A stretch of DNA of 64,000 bases from Dyadobacter sp. NIV53 (lineage in GTDB: Bacteria; Bacteroidota; Bacteroidia; Cytophagales; Spirosomataceae), in the NCBI RefSeq assembly GCF_019711195.1, contig NZ_CP081299.1, positions 3,224,001 through 3,288,000 of the forward strand, given 5' to 3'. The stretch's first letter is position 1; every line of letters starts with the position of its first letter. Under the pieces are notes generated by a model. The model was given only the letters and a program-made list of their open reading frames with translations. It did not search any database and was not told the origin of the DNA. This document shows, in pieces, positions 1 through 7,774 of this stretch. The position numbers and the translations under genes are program-made.

Positions 1-1
1 T

Positions 2-427
2 GCCATATTATTGGGGATAATGGCAGCTATTCTGAACCTTGTCCCATATATCGGCGGCCTCGTTGCTACGGCTCTTGCAGTAATGATAACATTTATAAAC
101 CATCCCGACGGATACACACTTGCAGGCGTTGTGGGTGTATTTCTTGCCGTTCAGTTTATTGATAATAATTTTCTGGTCCCGCTGGTTATTGGTTCCAAAG
201 TGAAAATCAATGCACTTGTTTCTATTGTAGGTGTACTGATCGGAGGCGCTTTGGCAGGAGTTTCCGGTATGTTTCTTTCAATTCCTGCCATTGCTATGAT
301 GAAAGTTGTGTTCGACCGGGTCGATGGTATGAAGCCCTGGGGAATTCTGCTCGGTGACCAGACTCCCGAACAAGCCAACAATAAATTATTCGGGTTGGTA
401 AGTATCAAGAAAAAGGTAGCCGAATAG
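2..427 (+). CDS. AI-2E family transporter, C-terminal part
   Basis: Partial gene whose 5' end lies before the window; the frame is open from base 2. The visible 141 residues carry the C-terminal membrane helices of the AI-2E/PerM family (PF01594): the LNLVPYIGG motif near the start, then hydrophobic helices and a final segment GMFLSIPAIAMMKVVFDR. Members are polytopic inner-membrane permeases; proposed roles include autoinducer-2 export and ion/proton antiport, and substrate cannot be read from sequence. It converges with the SDR gene, whose stop lies 4 bases away, with no room for a separate terminator. The family is clear; function is not. Confidence 0.85.
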   Translation, partial: AILLGIMAAILNLVPYIGGLVATALAVMITFINHPDGYTLAGVVGVFLAVQFIDNNFLVPLVIGSKVKINALVSIVGVLIGGALAGVSGMFLSIPAIAMMKVVFDRVDGMKPWGILLGDQTPEQANNKLFGLVSIKKKVAE

Positions 428-431
428 CATT

Positions 432-1118
432 TTATCTTAAACCACTCATTCCGCCATCTACCTGAAATATCTGTCCGGTTATCCAAGCTGATTTATCGGT
501 TAAAAGAAATTCGGCCATGTTTGCTATATCTCCCACTGAACCTATTTTTTTCAACGGATGACGTTGCGCATTAGCCGTTTTCTTTTCGTCAGTGCTTAGT
601 AATGTTGCGGCCAAAGGTGTATCCGTAATGGATGGCGCAATACAATTCACCCTGATATTTGGTGCCAGTTCGGCTGCCAATGCTCTTGTAAGCCCTTCAA
701 TTGCACCTTTGGATGCAGCAACAATAGTGTGGTAATTGAAGCCGGTTTGAACTGCTACTGTGGAAAATAACACAATAGACGCATGTTCCGGCTTTTTTAA
801 TTTTGGCAACAGAGCCTGAATAATTTTTATAGCTCCTAAAACCTGCAACTGATAATCCTGTAAAAATTCCTCTGGTTTAATTCTGGCAAAAGGTTTCAGA
901 TTAATACTACCCGGACAATAAGCCAGTCCATCAATCGTATCAGGCAAAAAGGAAAGGTCTGCATTTTCATCCAGTACATTCAGGTAATGCAAAGAAACAG
1001 AATCAGTATTTTCTGTTTTATAAAAAGTACCAAAAACCGTTGCTTCCGTTTTTGAAAGCTGGCTTGCCAATTGTTTACCAATACCGGACGATGCGCCGAT
1101 AATAACGAAATTTTTCAA
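432..1118 (-). CDS. SDR family oxidoreductase lacking the usual catalytic tyrosine
   Basis: A 228-residue short-chain dehydrogenase/reductase. The cofactor motif GASSGIG is at residues 8-14, Ser119 is in the catalytic serine strand, and the C-terminal ITGQIFQVDGG segment is typical. In YxxxK the lysine is present (Lys137, in VAASKG), but the position four residues earlier is Val133; the nearest tyrosine is Tyr129. SDRs with this altered motif exist, and their reaction is not obvious. The start is TTG: an in-frame TAA lies 12 bases upstream and no ATG is available. Transcribed toward the AI-2E gene; no partner gene suggests a substrate. Confidence 0.85.
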   Translation of the reverse strand: MKNFVIIGASSGIGKQLASQLSKTEATVFGTFYKTENTDSVSLHYLNVLDENADLSFLPDTIDGLAYCPGSINLKPFARIKPEEFLQDYQLQVLGAIKIIQALLPKLKKPEHASIVLFSTVAVQTGFNYHTIVAASKGAIEGLTRALAAELAPNIRVNCIAPSITDTPLAATLLSTDEKKTANAQRHPLKKIGSVGDIANMAEFLLTDKSAWITGQIFQVDGGMSGLR

Positions 1119-1227
1119 AGTGAATGTTTAAGTTTTTTTAAGTAACAATTCATTATTGTTGCTCGTATTGCAAACTGACAGCTTATCCGTGGTACGGCTC
1201 GCAATGCAACCATTTTCACTAGAAAAC

Positions 1228-1264
1228 AATCAGGCCGGACAATTTGAAATTATCCGGCCTGATT
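1228..1264 (-). terminator. Intrinsic terminator after the AarF-like kinase gene
   Basis: A perfect 12-bp inverted repeat (AATCAGGCCGGA and its complement) separated by 13 bases, with a T-rich tract following on the minus strand. It lies 19 bases past the kinase stop codon. Confidence 0.75.
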
Positions 1265-1283
1265 AAAATAAATTCAAAAAAAA

Positions 1284-2601
1284 TTATGATACAAACTGAT
1301 TCGCTCTCACGACGCCAGTTGCAATCGTAGCTTTCAGATCATGCAATAAACTGAACAATCCGAAGAATGTTCGGTTGATATAAATGAAATGTTTAGAACC
1401 GCGGTTCACATTCATTTTTTTCAATTCTTTATCATTGGCGTATTTTTCTCCCAAGGCCGCAAGTCTGCCAAAAAACTCTTCATCAGAAAAATCAAACGTT
1501 TCTGACTGGAATGGCTGGGTAAGCAGGGAAAGAATTTCATAAAACAATTTGGAAAAGAAAACTGTTTCTGTCGGCGTATCTTTATCCAAAAGGATTTCCA
1601 GATCAATCAGCCTTTGCCTGAACAACTCCGGATTATTCAATTTGTCCGGTTCTGCCAGTTCGAAATAGGGTTCATAAAAAGAATCAGGAATGGCTTTCAT
1701 ACAACCAAAATCAATCGCAATCAGATTTTCCTGATCATCAACCAGAAAATTACCCGGATGCGGATCGGCATGTACTTTTTTCAACTGATGAACCTGATAC
1801 ATATAAAAATCCCAAAGTGCCTGTCCCACTTTATTAGCCGCTTCCTGTGTAGGATTGGTTTTAACCCATTCCGACAAATGTTTGCCAGTCATCCAGTCCA
1901 TAGTAAGCACGCGCTCACACGAATACTGACTGTAATATTTCGGGAAAACCAGATTTGGAATATGGGCACAAGCTGCTGCAACCTCATTACTCTGGGCCAG
2001 CTCCAGCGTGTAATTTGTTTCTTCAAAAAGCTTCGTTTCTACTTCCTGAAAATATTTGTCCGAATCTTTTGCCTGAATATTGAACATCGCCATTGCAATC
2101 GGTTTTACCATCGCAAGATCCGACGAAATACTTTCTGCTACGCCGGGATACTGAATTTTAACCGCCAGTTCTTTTCCATCTGCAAGTGGCTTTGTGAACC
2201 TGGCCGATACTTGCAGCATTAATTGCATTGGCATCAAATGTGTCAAAGATTTCAAGCGGGGATTTACCAAAATATTTCCTGAAAGTCCTGATAACCAAAG
2301 GAGCTGACAATGGGGGAACCGAAAACTGGGAAAGTGAGAATTTTTCCACATATGCCTGGGGCAGAAAATTCTTTTCCATGCTTAGCATCTGGGCAAATTT
2401 CAATGCACTTCCTTTCAGGTTTTTAAGGCCATCGTAAATGTCCTCCGCATTATTCGTATTCAGATTATCCCTTGCCGATTCAGGATTTGTTATTTTTTCA
2501 CCATAATACTTCAGATAGTTACCTCCAATTTTTACTCCGGTGGTAATCAGTTTGCTCGCACGCTGAATTTTTGAAGTAGGTATTCTGTCAATTGTTTCCA
2601 T
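1284..2601 (-). pseudogene. AarF/ABC1/UbiB-family kinase-like protein, frameshifted
   Basis: Two overlapping frames together make one ABC1/AarF atypical kinase of about 439 residues. The N-terminal part (from ATG at 2601) ends with the nucleotide-loop motif AASIGQVHKA. The rest continues in another frame with LADGKELAVKIQYPG, then the catalytic loop VHADPHPGNFLV and the metal-binding IAIDFG. The break is at about 2187: one extra base, or two missing, between the HKA and LADGK codons. The relatives I recall have one residue between HKA and L, which favours a 2-base loss. Family members support quinone biosynthesis or lipid-linked functions. It starts 2 bases after the TetR-like gene, as a two-gene operon. 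This could be true inactivation or a sequence error. Confidence 0.85.
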
Positions 2602-2603
2602 TC

Positions 2604-3272
2604 CTACTTCAGTCTTTCTTTGATTAAAAATTTACCAAAATCGATTACACTTTCCAGCGGTGTAATATCAATAAGATCAAAAGTTGCGCGAATTGATTTC
2701 TCAATAAACAAATCGGTTTTTTCAAATCTGATAGATTCATCGTCCAGCCAGAACCGGAGAGTAACCAGGAATTGTATCCATGCCCCTTCTTCCAGTGCAT
2801 CCTGCTGTGCTTTCCGAATCCGCTCGCTTTTCACTTTTAAATAGCCTTGGCTAGCTTCTGCAATAAACTGCTTGAAATCCTTTCTGAATTCTTTCAGTTT
2901 CGCCAGGTTATTCATCCGGTTTTTATCCTCTTTCAAAGTAAAAACAACATAACTTCTGTTAGCCGTCAGTATTTCAAAATAGGTATAATAGTAAGTAAGC
3001 AGCTTATCGCGGAAACCTGTTAAAGTATCGCCGCTTTGATTGATCAGCTGGATAGTGAGTTTATGAAAACTGGAAAAAACACTTTTCTCAATCGATTCAA
3101 TAGAGGAAAAGTGGTTATAAAAATCCTTTTCAACAATCCCATTCAGCTTACAGAACAAATAAACCGACTCAGGCTTTTTATTATTCTCCAGACAATAATG
3201 CATGTACAATTCTGTAATTTTGTCCGCCGTAATATCCATGGGAGCTGTAAATTCCTTGCTTTTTGTTGCCAT
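2604..3272 (-). CDS. TetR-like transcriptional regulator
   Basis: A 222-residue protein with an N-terminal helix-turn-helix of TetR type: ITELYMHYCLENNKKPESVYLFCKLNGIVEKDFYNHF corresponds to helices 1-3, with the YNHF recognition-helix end typical of the family. The remainder is an all-helical putative ligand domain. It is followed after 2 bases by the AarF-like kinase gene, so the two are probably co-transcribed; I recall this pairing in other Bacteroidota. The likely function is control of its own operon, but the inducer is unknown. The N-terminal helix-turn-helix is somewhat divergent. Confidence 0.7.
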   Translation of the reverse strand: MATKSKEFTAPMDITADKITELYMHYCLENNKKPESVYLFCKLNGIVEKDFYNHFSSIESIEKSVFSSFHKLTIQLINQSGDTLTGFRDKLLTYYYTYFEILTANRSYVVFTLKEDKNRMNNLAKLKEFRKDFKQFIAEASQGYLKVKSERIRKAQQDALEEGAWIQFLVTLRFWLDDESIRFEKTDLFIEKSIRATFDLIDITPLESVIDFGKFLIKERLK

Positions 3273-3430
3273 TATGATATTGAATTAGTAGTCAACCTGA
3301 TGATTTTCAATAAATTTAACGAAAAACGTATATTTTTCTTACGTCCGTTTTTGTGAAGATCTCCAACTGTAATGATTACTTAGTGATAAGATCATGCCAG
3401 CAAAATAACCAACAATTAATCAACAAATTT

Positions 3431-4066
3431 ATGAACGGAATAGTCCATTTTGAGACATTTATTTTAGCAGGATTATTACTGAATCTAACCCCCGGAAACG
3501 ACACCATTTTTATATTAAGCCGCAGTATTGCACAAGGCAAAAAAGCCGGGATCATTTCTGTACTGGGCATTACTACAGGTTCTCTCGTTCATACTTTACT
3601 GGCGGCATTCGGGCTTTCAATCGTTATAGCAAAATCGCTGTTTGTTTTCAATATTATAAAGTTTGCCGGAGCAGCATATTTGTTTTATGTCGGTTTCAAA
3701 ATGCTGACAGACAGAAGTCCGTTAAACACAGAAAATTCAAGCTTGAGTAAAGAAATTAATCTGATGAAAATATACAGGGATGCAGTTATAACCAATGTAT
3801 TGAATCCGAAAGTTGCCATGTTTTTCATTGCCTTTTTGCCTCAGTTTATTAATCCTGCTGTAAACAATACGGTTATACCTTTTCTAACATTAGGCATAAC
3901 TTTTACTATTACAGGCATGTTATGGTGTCTGATGCTGGCTAATTTTGCCGCCCTGATTTTTTCCGGGTTAAGAAACAATAAAAAAATATCGGGGTATATC
4001 AATAAAGCCTGCGGTACAATACTTGTAGGATTGGGAATGAAAATTGCACTTACCAGCAGAACATAA
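3431..4066 (+). CDS. LysE/RhtB family amino-acid exporter
   Basis: A 211-residue inner-membrane protein of the LysE/RhtB translocator family. The N-terminal TPGNDTIFILSRSIAQGKKAG is the family signature (PGP/PGND followed by a G-rich helix), and five to six hydrophobic segments follow, including a VLNPKVAMFFIAFLPQF motif in the second half. The ATG at 3431 is preferred over an upstream in-frame start at 3353, because it places the first membrane helix at the N-terminus as in relatives. The exported substrate (amino acid or derivative) cannot be told. It is followed closely by a GNAT gene on the same strand. Confidence 0.88.
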   Translation: MNGIVHFETFILAGLLLNLTPGNDTIFILSRSIAQGKKAGIISVLGITTGSLVHTLLAAFGLSIVIAKSLFVFNIIKFAGAAYLFYVGFKMLTDRSPLNTENSSLSKEINLMKIYRDAVITNVLNPKVAMFFIAFLPQFINPAVNNTVIPFLTLGITFTITGMLWCLMLANFAALIFSGLRNNKKISGYINKACGTILVGLGMKIALTSRT

Positions 4067-4143
4067 ATCTTCCGCAACCGCCCTATTATACTTCTTTGTG
4101 CAATAGGTTTTCCCATAAAAAATTCAATTCAAAAAACCCATCA

Positions 4144-4593
4144 ATGCTCGAAATACGAAGAACAAACAGTGATAATCCTGATTTTCATCAATTAACACAG
4201 CAGCTCGATATTGCACTTTGTGAAATTTATAACACGATGATAGAAGATTATGAAGAATATAACCGGATTGTGAATCTAGACACAATAGTTCTGGCTTATT
4301 TTGACGGAGAGCCGGCTGGCTGCGGATGTTTCAGAAAATTCAATACCGATTCCATGGAAATAAAACGGATGTATGTAGTTCCTCAACATCGCAAAAAAGG
4401 AATTGCATCGCGGATCTTATACGAAATGGAGACTTGGGCAATTGAGCTGAATTATACTTATGCCATACTTGAAACGGGGAATAAACAACCGGAAGCTGTT
4501 GAATTATACCAAAATCTGGGCTATACGATTACCAGTAGTTATGTAAAAACAGATTACAGTGTGTGTATGATAAAGAGTTTGTGGGCTTCATGA
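4144..4593 (+). CDS. GNAT family N-acetyltransferase
   Basis: A 149-residue GNAT-fold acyltransferase. The acetyl-CoA pyrophosphate loop is QHRKKGIASRIL (Q/RxxGxG/A form), preceded by the beta-4 strand MEIKRMYVVP. The later strand has YAILETGNKQPEAVELYQNLGY, a common ending in small-molecule GNATs. The start is the ATG at 4144; an upstream in-frame extension to 4096 has no support. The acceptor substrate is unknown. Probably co-transcribed with the LysE exporter 77 bases upstream. Confidence 0.87.
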   Translation: MLEIRRTNSDNPDFHQLTQQLDIALCEIYNTMIEDYEEYNRIVNLDTIVLAYFDGEPAGCGCFRKFNTDSMEIKRMYVVPQHRKKGIASRILYEMETWAIELNYTYAILETGNKQPEAVELYQNLGYTITSSYVKTDYSVCMIKSLWAS

Positions 4594-4632
4594 TCTTTAA
4601 TCCTTTCAGATAGAATATATATGATTTTAGGT

Positions 4633-4656
4633 TAACCCCGGTTGCTGCCGGGGTTA
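4633..4656. terminator. Hairpin between converging genes
   Basis: TAACCCCGG, loop TTGCTG, CCGGGGTTA: a perfect 9-bp GC-rich stem between the stops of the GNAT gene (plus) and the FAD oxidase gene (minus). The T-tracts are weak on both sides, so it is a probable bidirectional terminator of moderate strength. Confidence 0.6.
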
Positions 4657-4696
4657 TTCACATTACAGCAATTAGTGCTTGCCGGATGTAATCATT

Positions 4697-6037
4697 TTAA
4701 CTCCTGAATATATTTGTATTTAAAAAATCATTTCTGAATTTTCCCTTTGGGTCATATTCTTTGGCTATTTCCCGGAATTCAATCAGTTTAGGAAATAACT
4801 TTTCGAGTTGGGCCGGTGCTATCGTAAATAGTTTTCCCCAATGTGGTTTGGCGTTGAATGGTGCCAGTTCTCTTTCAATAACCGGCAATAATTTGCTCAC
4901 TGCCGGCCAATCCTGTTTCCAGGTAAAATGAATAGTAACACTATCCTGTTTGTAACAAGGGCTCATCCATAAATCATCAGCAGCAATTGTTCGGATTTCT
5001 GACGTAAATAAGTGTGGGCCAATCTGGCTTCCCATTCTGGAAATTGCCATAATTGCGTCCACTGCATTTTGACGCGGAATATAATATTCGGTTTGCAGCT
5101 CTACACCACTGCTTGGCGTAAAACCCATTTTGAAATGTGGCATACGTTCATACCAGGGACCGGCTACTCCCATTTGTTCAGTACAATTTTCTGCTGAAAG
5201 TTCGGGGATCGGATGCAGGTTTTTGGTAGCAAGTTTAGCTCCAAGCCATTCTGCTTCCGGCATTCTTTTGTCATCCGCACGTCTTTTAAGCCATATTTCA
5301 GTAATATGCTGACTTTGCCAGTTGGTGAACAGACTTACGCTGTAACCGCTTCCTTCAATTTCATCAAAATGATCCTTCAATTGGGTAATTGGCATGTTTT
5401 CATATACATGCTGCGTCATCTGAAATGTTGGCTGCAGATCGAGCGTGACCTTGGTAACAACGCCCAATGCTCCCAGATTTACAACAGCTGCTTTGAATTT
5501 TTCACCGTCCTTATCCCGTGAAAGTTTTACAATATCACCTGCCGCTGTAACCATTTCCATTGCTGACACAGCCGTAGATAAATTGCCATTTTTTTCACCG
5601 GATCCGTGTGTTGCAGTAGCACATGCACCGGCAACGGATATGTGAGGCAAAGAAGCCAGGTTATGTAATGCGTATCCTTTTTTATCCAGATAAGGACTGA
5701 TCTGACCATATTTGATACCAGAATTAACCGTTACCGTTTTTCCGGAAGGATCAATAGAAATATCATCTGCCATGTTGACCAGCGATATAAAATTGTCCTT
5801 TGAATCGGCGATCGTGTTAAAGCAATGCCTGGTTCCCAGCACTTTAAATCGGTCATATTTTTTTACCAGCTCCTGTACCTGTTGTATAGACTTTGCCTGA
5901 TCCAGTTTTTCTGTGCTATAAGTAAGGTTACCAGCCCAGTTTTTTAATTTTTCGCCGGTTGCCCAGCCAGTCAAAGGTGAAAATAATGGAGCTGTCATTA
6001 AAGCAGATGATATTTTGAGAAATTGTCTTTTTTTCAT
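4697..6037 (-). CDS. FAD-binding oxidase of the ALO/alditol oxidase family, exported
   Basis: A 446-residue flavoprotein of the VAO/PCMH type. An N-terminal export signal begins MKKRQFLKISSALM, which resembles a degenerate Tat motif (K-R where R-R is usual). The FAD domain shows GTRHCFNTIADS and ATATHGSGEKNGN, the pyrophosphate-binding stretch. The C-terminal half is ALO-like (PF04030) with the HWGK motif seen in alditol and aldonolactone oxidases, then FRNDFL near the end. It probably oxidises a sugar alcohol or aldonolactone in the periplasm with O2 as acceptor; the substrate is not predictable. Covalent flavin attachment to the HGSG histidine region is known in relatives but unproven here. 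Single-gene unit. Confidence 0.85.
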   Translation of the reverse strand: MKKRQFLKISSALMTAPLFSPLTGWATGEKLKNWAGNLTYSTEKLDQAKSIQQVQELVKKYDRFKVLGTRHCFNTIADSKDNFISLVNMADDISIDPSGKTVTVNSGIKYGQISPYLDKKGYALHNLASLPHISVAGACATATHGSGEKNGNLSTAVSAMEMVTAAGDIVKLSRDKDGEKFKAAVVNLGALGVVTKVTLDLQPTFQMTQHVYENMPITQLKDHFDEIEGSGYSVSLFTNWQSQHITEIWLKRRADDKRMPEAEWLGAKLATKNLHPIPELSAENCTEQMGVAGPWYERMPHFKMGFTPSSGVELQTEYYIPRQNAVDAIMAISRMGSQIGPHLFTSEIRTIAADDLWMSPCYKQDSVTIHFTWKQDWPAVSKLLPVIERELAPFNAKPHWGKLFTIAPAQLEKLFPKLIEFREIAKEYDPKGKFRNDFLNTNIFRS

Positions 6038-6116
6038 TGTGCGGGCAGGAGAAATGAAGCTAATAATATGATTTTATTGACAAATTACTTAAATTATTGA
6101 ACATTTCAATTATGGT

Positions 6117-7607
6117 TTATTTCTTGTTCATTTCTACCACCTGTTTCAATATCCCCAAAGACTTCCCAATTTCCGATTCATTCAAATTTCCAAAACCCAT
6201 TCTGACCGCACTTAATTTTCCTGTTTGAAAAAGAAGCGTTTGTGGTAAATAGAGATCTTTTTTCAAACACTCCTTACTCACTTTAAGCAGATTAATATCC
6301 GTTTCCCATTCTGTCCATACAGCCAGGCCTCCCGGTGGTACCGTATATGTACAATAATTCTTAAACTCGCTTTTCAGTAATCCGCAAAGTAAGTCACGGC
6401 GTTCCTGATATATCTTTTGCGCTTTTTTCAGGTGGCGCTGAATTTCGCCTTCATTGAGCAATTCCCCCAATGCCTGTTCCATCATCAGATCTCCCTGACG
6501 GTCAATAATACGCCTTAATTTAGCCAGTTCAGCTATGAAATTTTGGGGAGCCACAATGTAGCCTGAGCGTAATCCGGGAGCTAATGCCTTGCAAAACGAA
6601 CCGATATATACCACCATTCCCGATGCATCGGCACTTGCGAGGGGTAAAACCGGACTACTGTGGTAGTGAAAATCGTAGTCATAATCGTCTTCCAGAATGA
6701 CAAAACCATACTGAACCGACAGATTCAAAAGTTCAATCCTTCTTTCTGCACTCAGTGTAACCGTAGTTGGATAATGATGATGAGGCGTGAGATACAGCAT
6801 TCTGATCCGGGTAGTAGCACATAAACTTCTTACGGCTTCCACTGAAATTCCCTGATCATCAACAGGAACCGAACGAATATTTGCGCCGGCCTGCTGGAAA
6901 ATCATATTGGCAACATAATAGCTCAGGTCACCTACAACAACATGGTCTCCGGGTTCGATCAGGAGCATGGAAGCCAGGTAAATTCCCATCTGAATACCCC
7001 GCGTGGTCATAATATTTTCTTTTCCAATATGTAAACCGCGGGTATTATTAAGGTAAGAAGTAAGCTGTTCCCGAAAATATTCATTGCCTTCTACATGCGA
7101 ATAACCCAGATATCTATTATTATTTTTTCGTTTCAAAACACTGGAATAGGCTTTTGATAGCTTATCCATTGGTGCCAAACGAACATCTGGTAAACCGTCC
7201 GTAAATTCCAGTTCTGCTTTTGAAACCGATACTGACCTGTCGAGCAGCATGCTTTGACGAAAAGTAAAACCTGTTTTTTCAGGATAAACTGCCGTGTAAT
7301 CCAATTTTTGCCTTAAAGGCCCGGATGGCATAACGAGCGATTTCATGGTTACAAAAGTTCCTTTATTCGGAATGGTCTCAATCCAACCCTGGGCGTCAAT
7401 CTCGGTATAAGCAGCAACTGCGGTCTTTCTATGAATTTGTAGGATCTCTGCCAACGCGCGTGTTCCGGGAAGTTTTACACCAGGTACCAGTACACCATGT
7501 TGTATTGTATTGATCATTTTACGCGCAATCTGCATATAGACCGGTGTCTCGGAAAATCTGTCTATTGCCAGTATATTTTTAAGTGGTATTTCAACCGGAC
7601 TACTCAT
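6117..7607 (-). CDS. MocR/PdxR-type GntR regulator with aminotransferase domain
   Basis: A 496-residue fusion of a GntR winged helix (about residues 18-85: PVYMQIARKMINTIQHG, then LPGTRALAEILQIHRKTAVAAY) and a type-I PLP aminotransferase fold. The PLP sites are visible as ILEDDYDYDFHY (Asp) and the Schiff-base lysine in YIGSFCKALAPGLRSG. MocR proteins use PLP or an amino-PLP adduct as a sensor and often control a divergent neighbour. Here the divergent gene is the TonB receptor, 167 bases away, which is a possible target. No PLP biosynthesis gene is adjacent, so calling it PdxR is not justified. Confidence 0.9.
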   Translation of the reverse strand: MSSPVEIPLKNILAIDRFSETPVYMQIARKMINTIQHGVLVPGVKLPGTRALAEILQIHRKTAVAAYTEIDAQGWIETIPNKGTFVTMKSLVMPSGPLRQKLDYTAVYPEKTGFTFRQSMLLDRSVSVSKAELEFTDGLPDVRLAPMDKLSKAYSSVLKRKNNNRYLGYSHVEGNEYFREQLTSYLNNTRGLHIGKENIMTTRGIQMGIYLASMLLIEPGDHVVVGDLSYYVANMIFQQAGANIRSVPVDDQGISVEAVRSLCATTRIRMLYLTPHHHYPTTVTLSAERRIELLNLSVQYGFVILEDDYDYDFHYHSSPVLPLASADASGMVVYIGSFCKALAPGLRSGYIVAPQNFIAELAKLRRIIDRQGDLMMEQALGELLNEGEIQRHLKKAQKIYQERRDLLCGLLKSEFKNYCTYTVPPGGLAVWTEWETDINLLKVSKECLKKDLYLPQTLLFQTGKLSAVRMGFGNLNESEIGKSLGILKQVVEMNKK

Positions 7608-7774
7608 AATATCAAAACCGGATCATGTTAACAGTCCGGAAAGGTAGTATTTTTACATCGGCTTTCGGCAGTTGGCTTTCGAAACCTGATGATCAATTTT
7701 ATCAGTTTGTTACCCGCTAATGGAAAGTGATAGCTGACCGCCGAAAACCGAAGTACTCTTTACATCTCTTTTCC

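Noticed and set aside
1614..2222. 202-codon plus-strand ORF across the AarF-like kinase gene
   Set aside because: It lies antisense to conserved kinase motifs in both remaining frames; composition and lack of any domain mark it as an antisense shadow.
7608..7774. Possible cobalamin riboswitch upstream of the BtuB-like receptor
   Set aside because: No GCCACTG-like B12 box or long conserved leader is visible in 167 bases, so it was not called.
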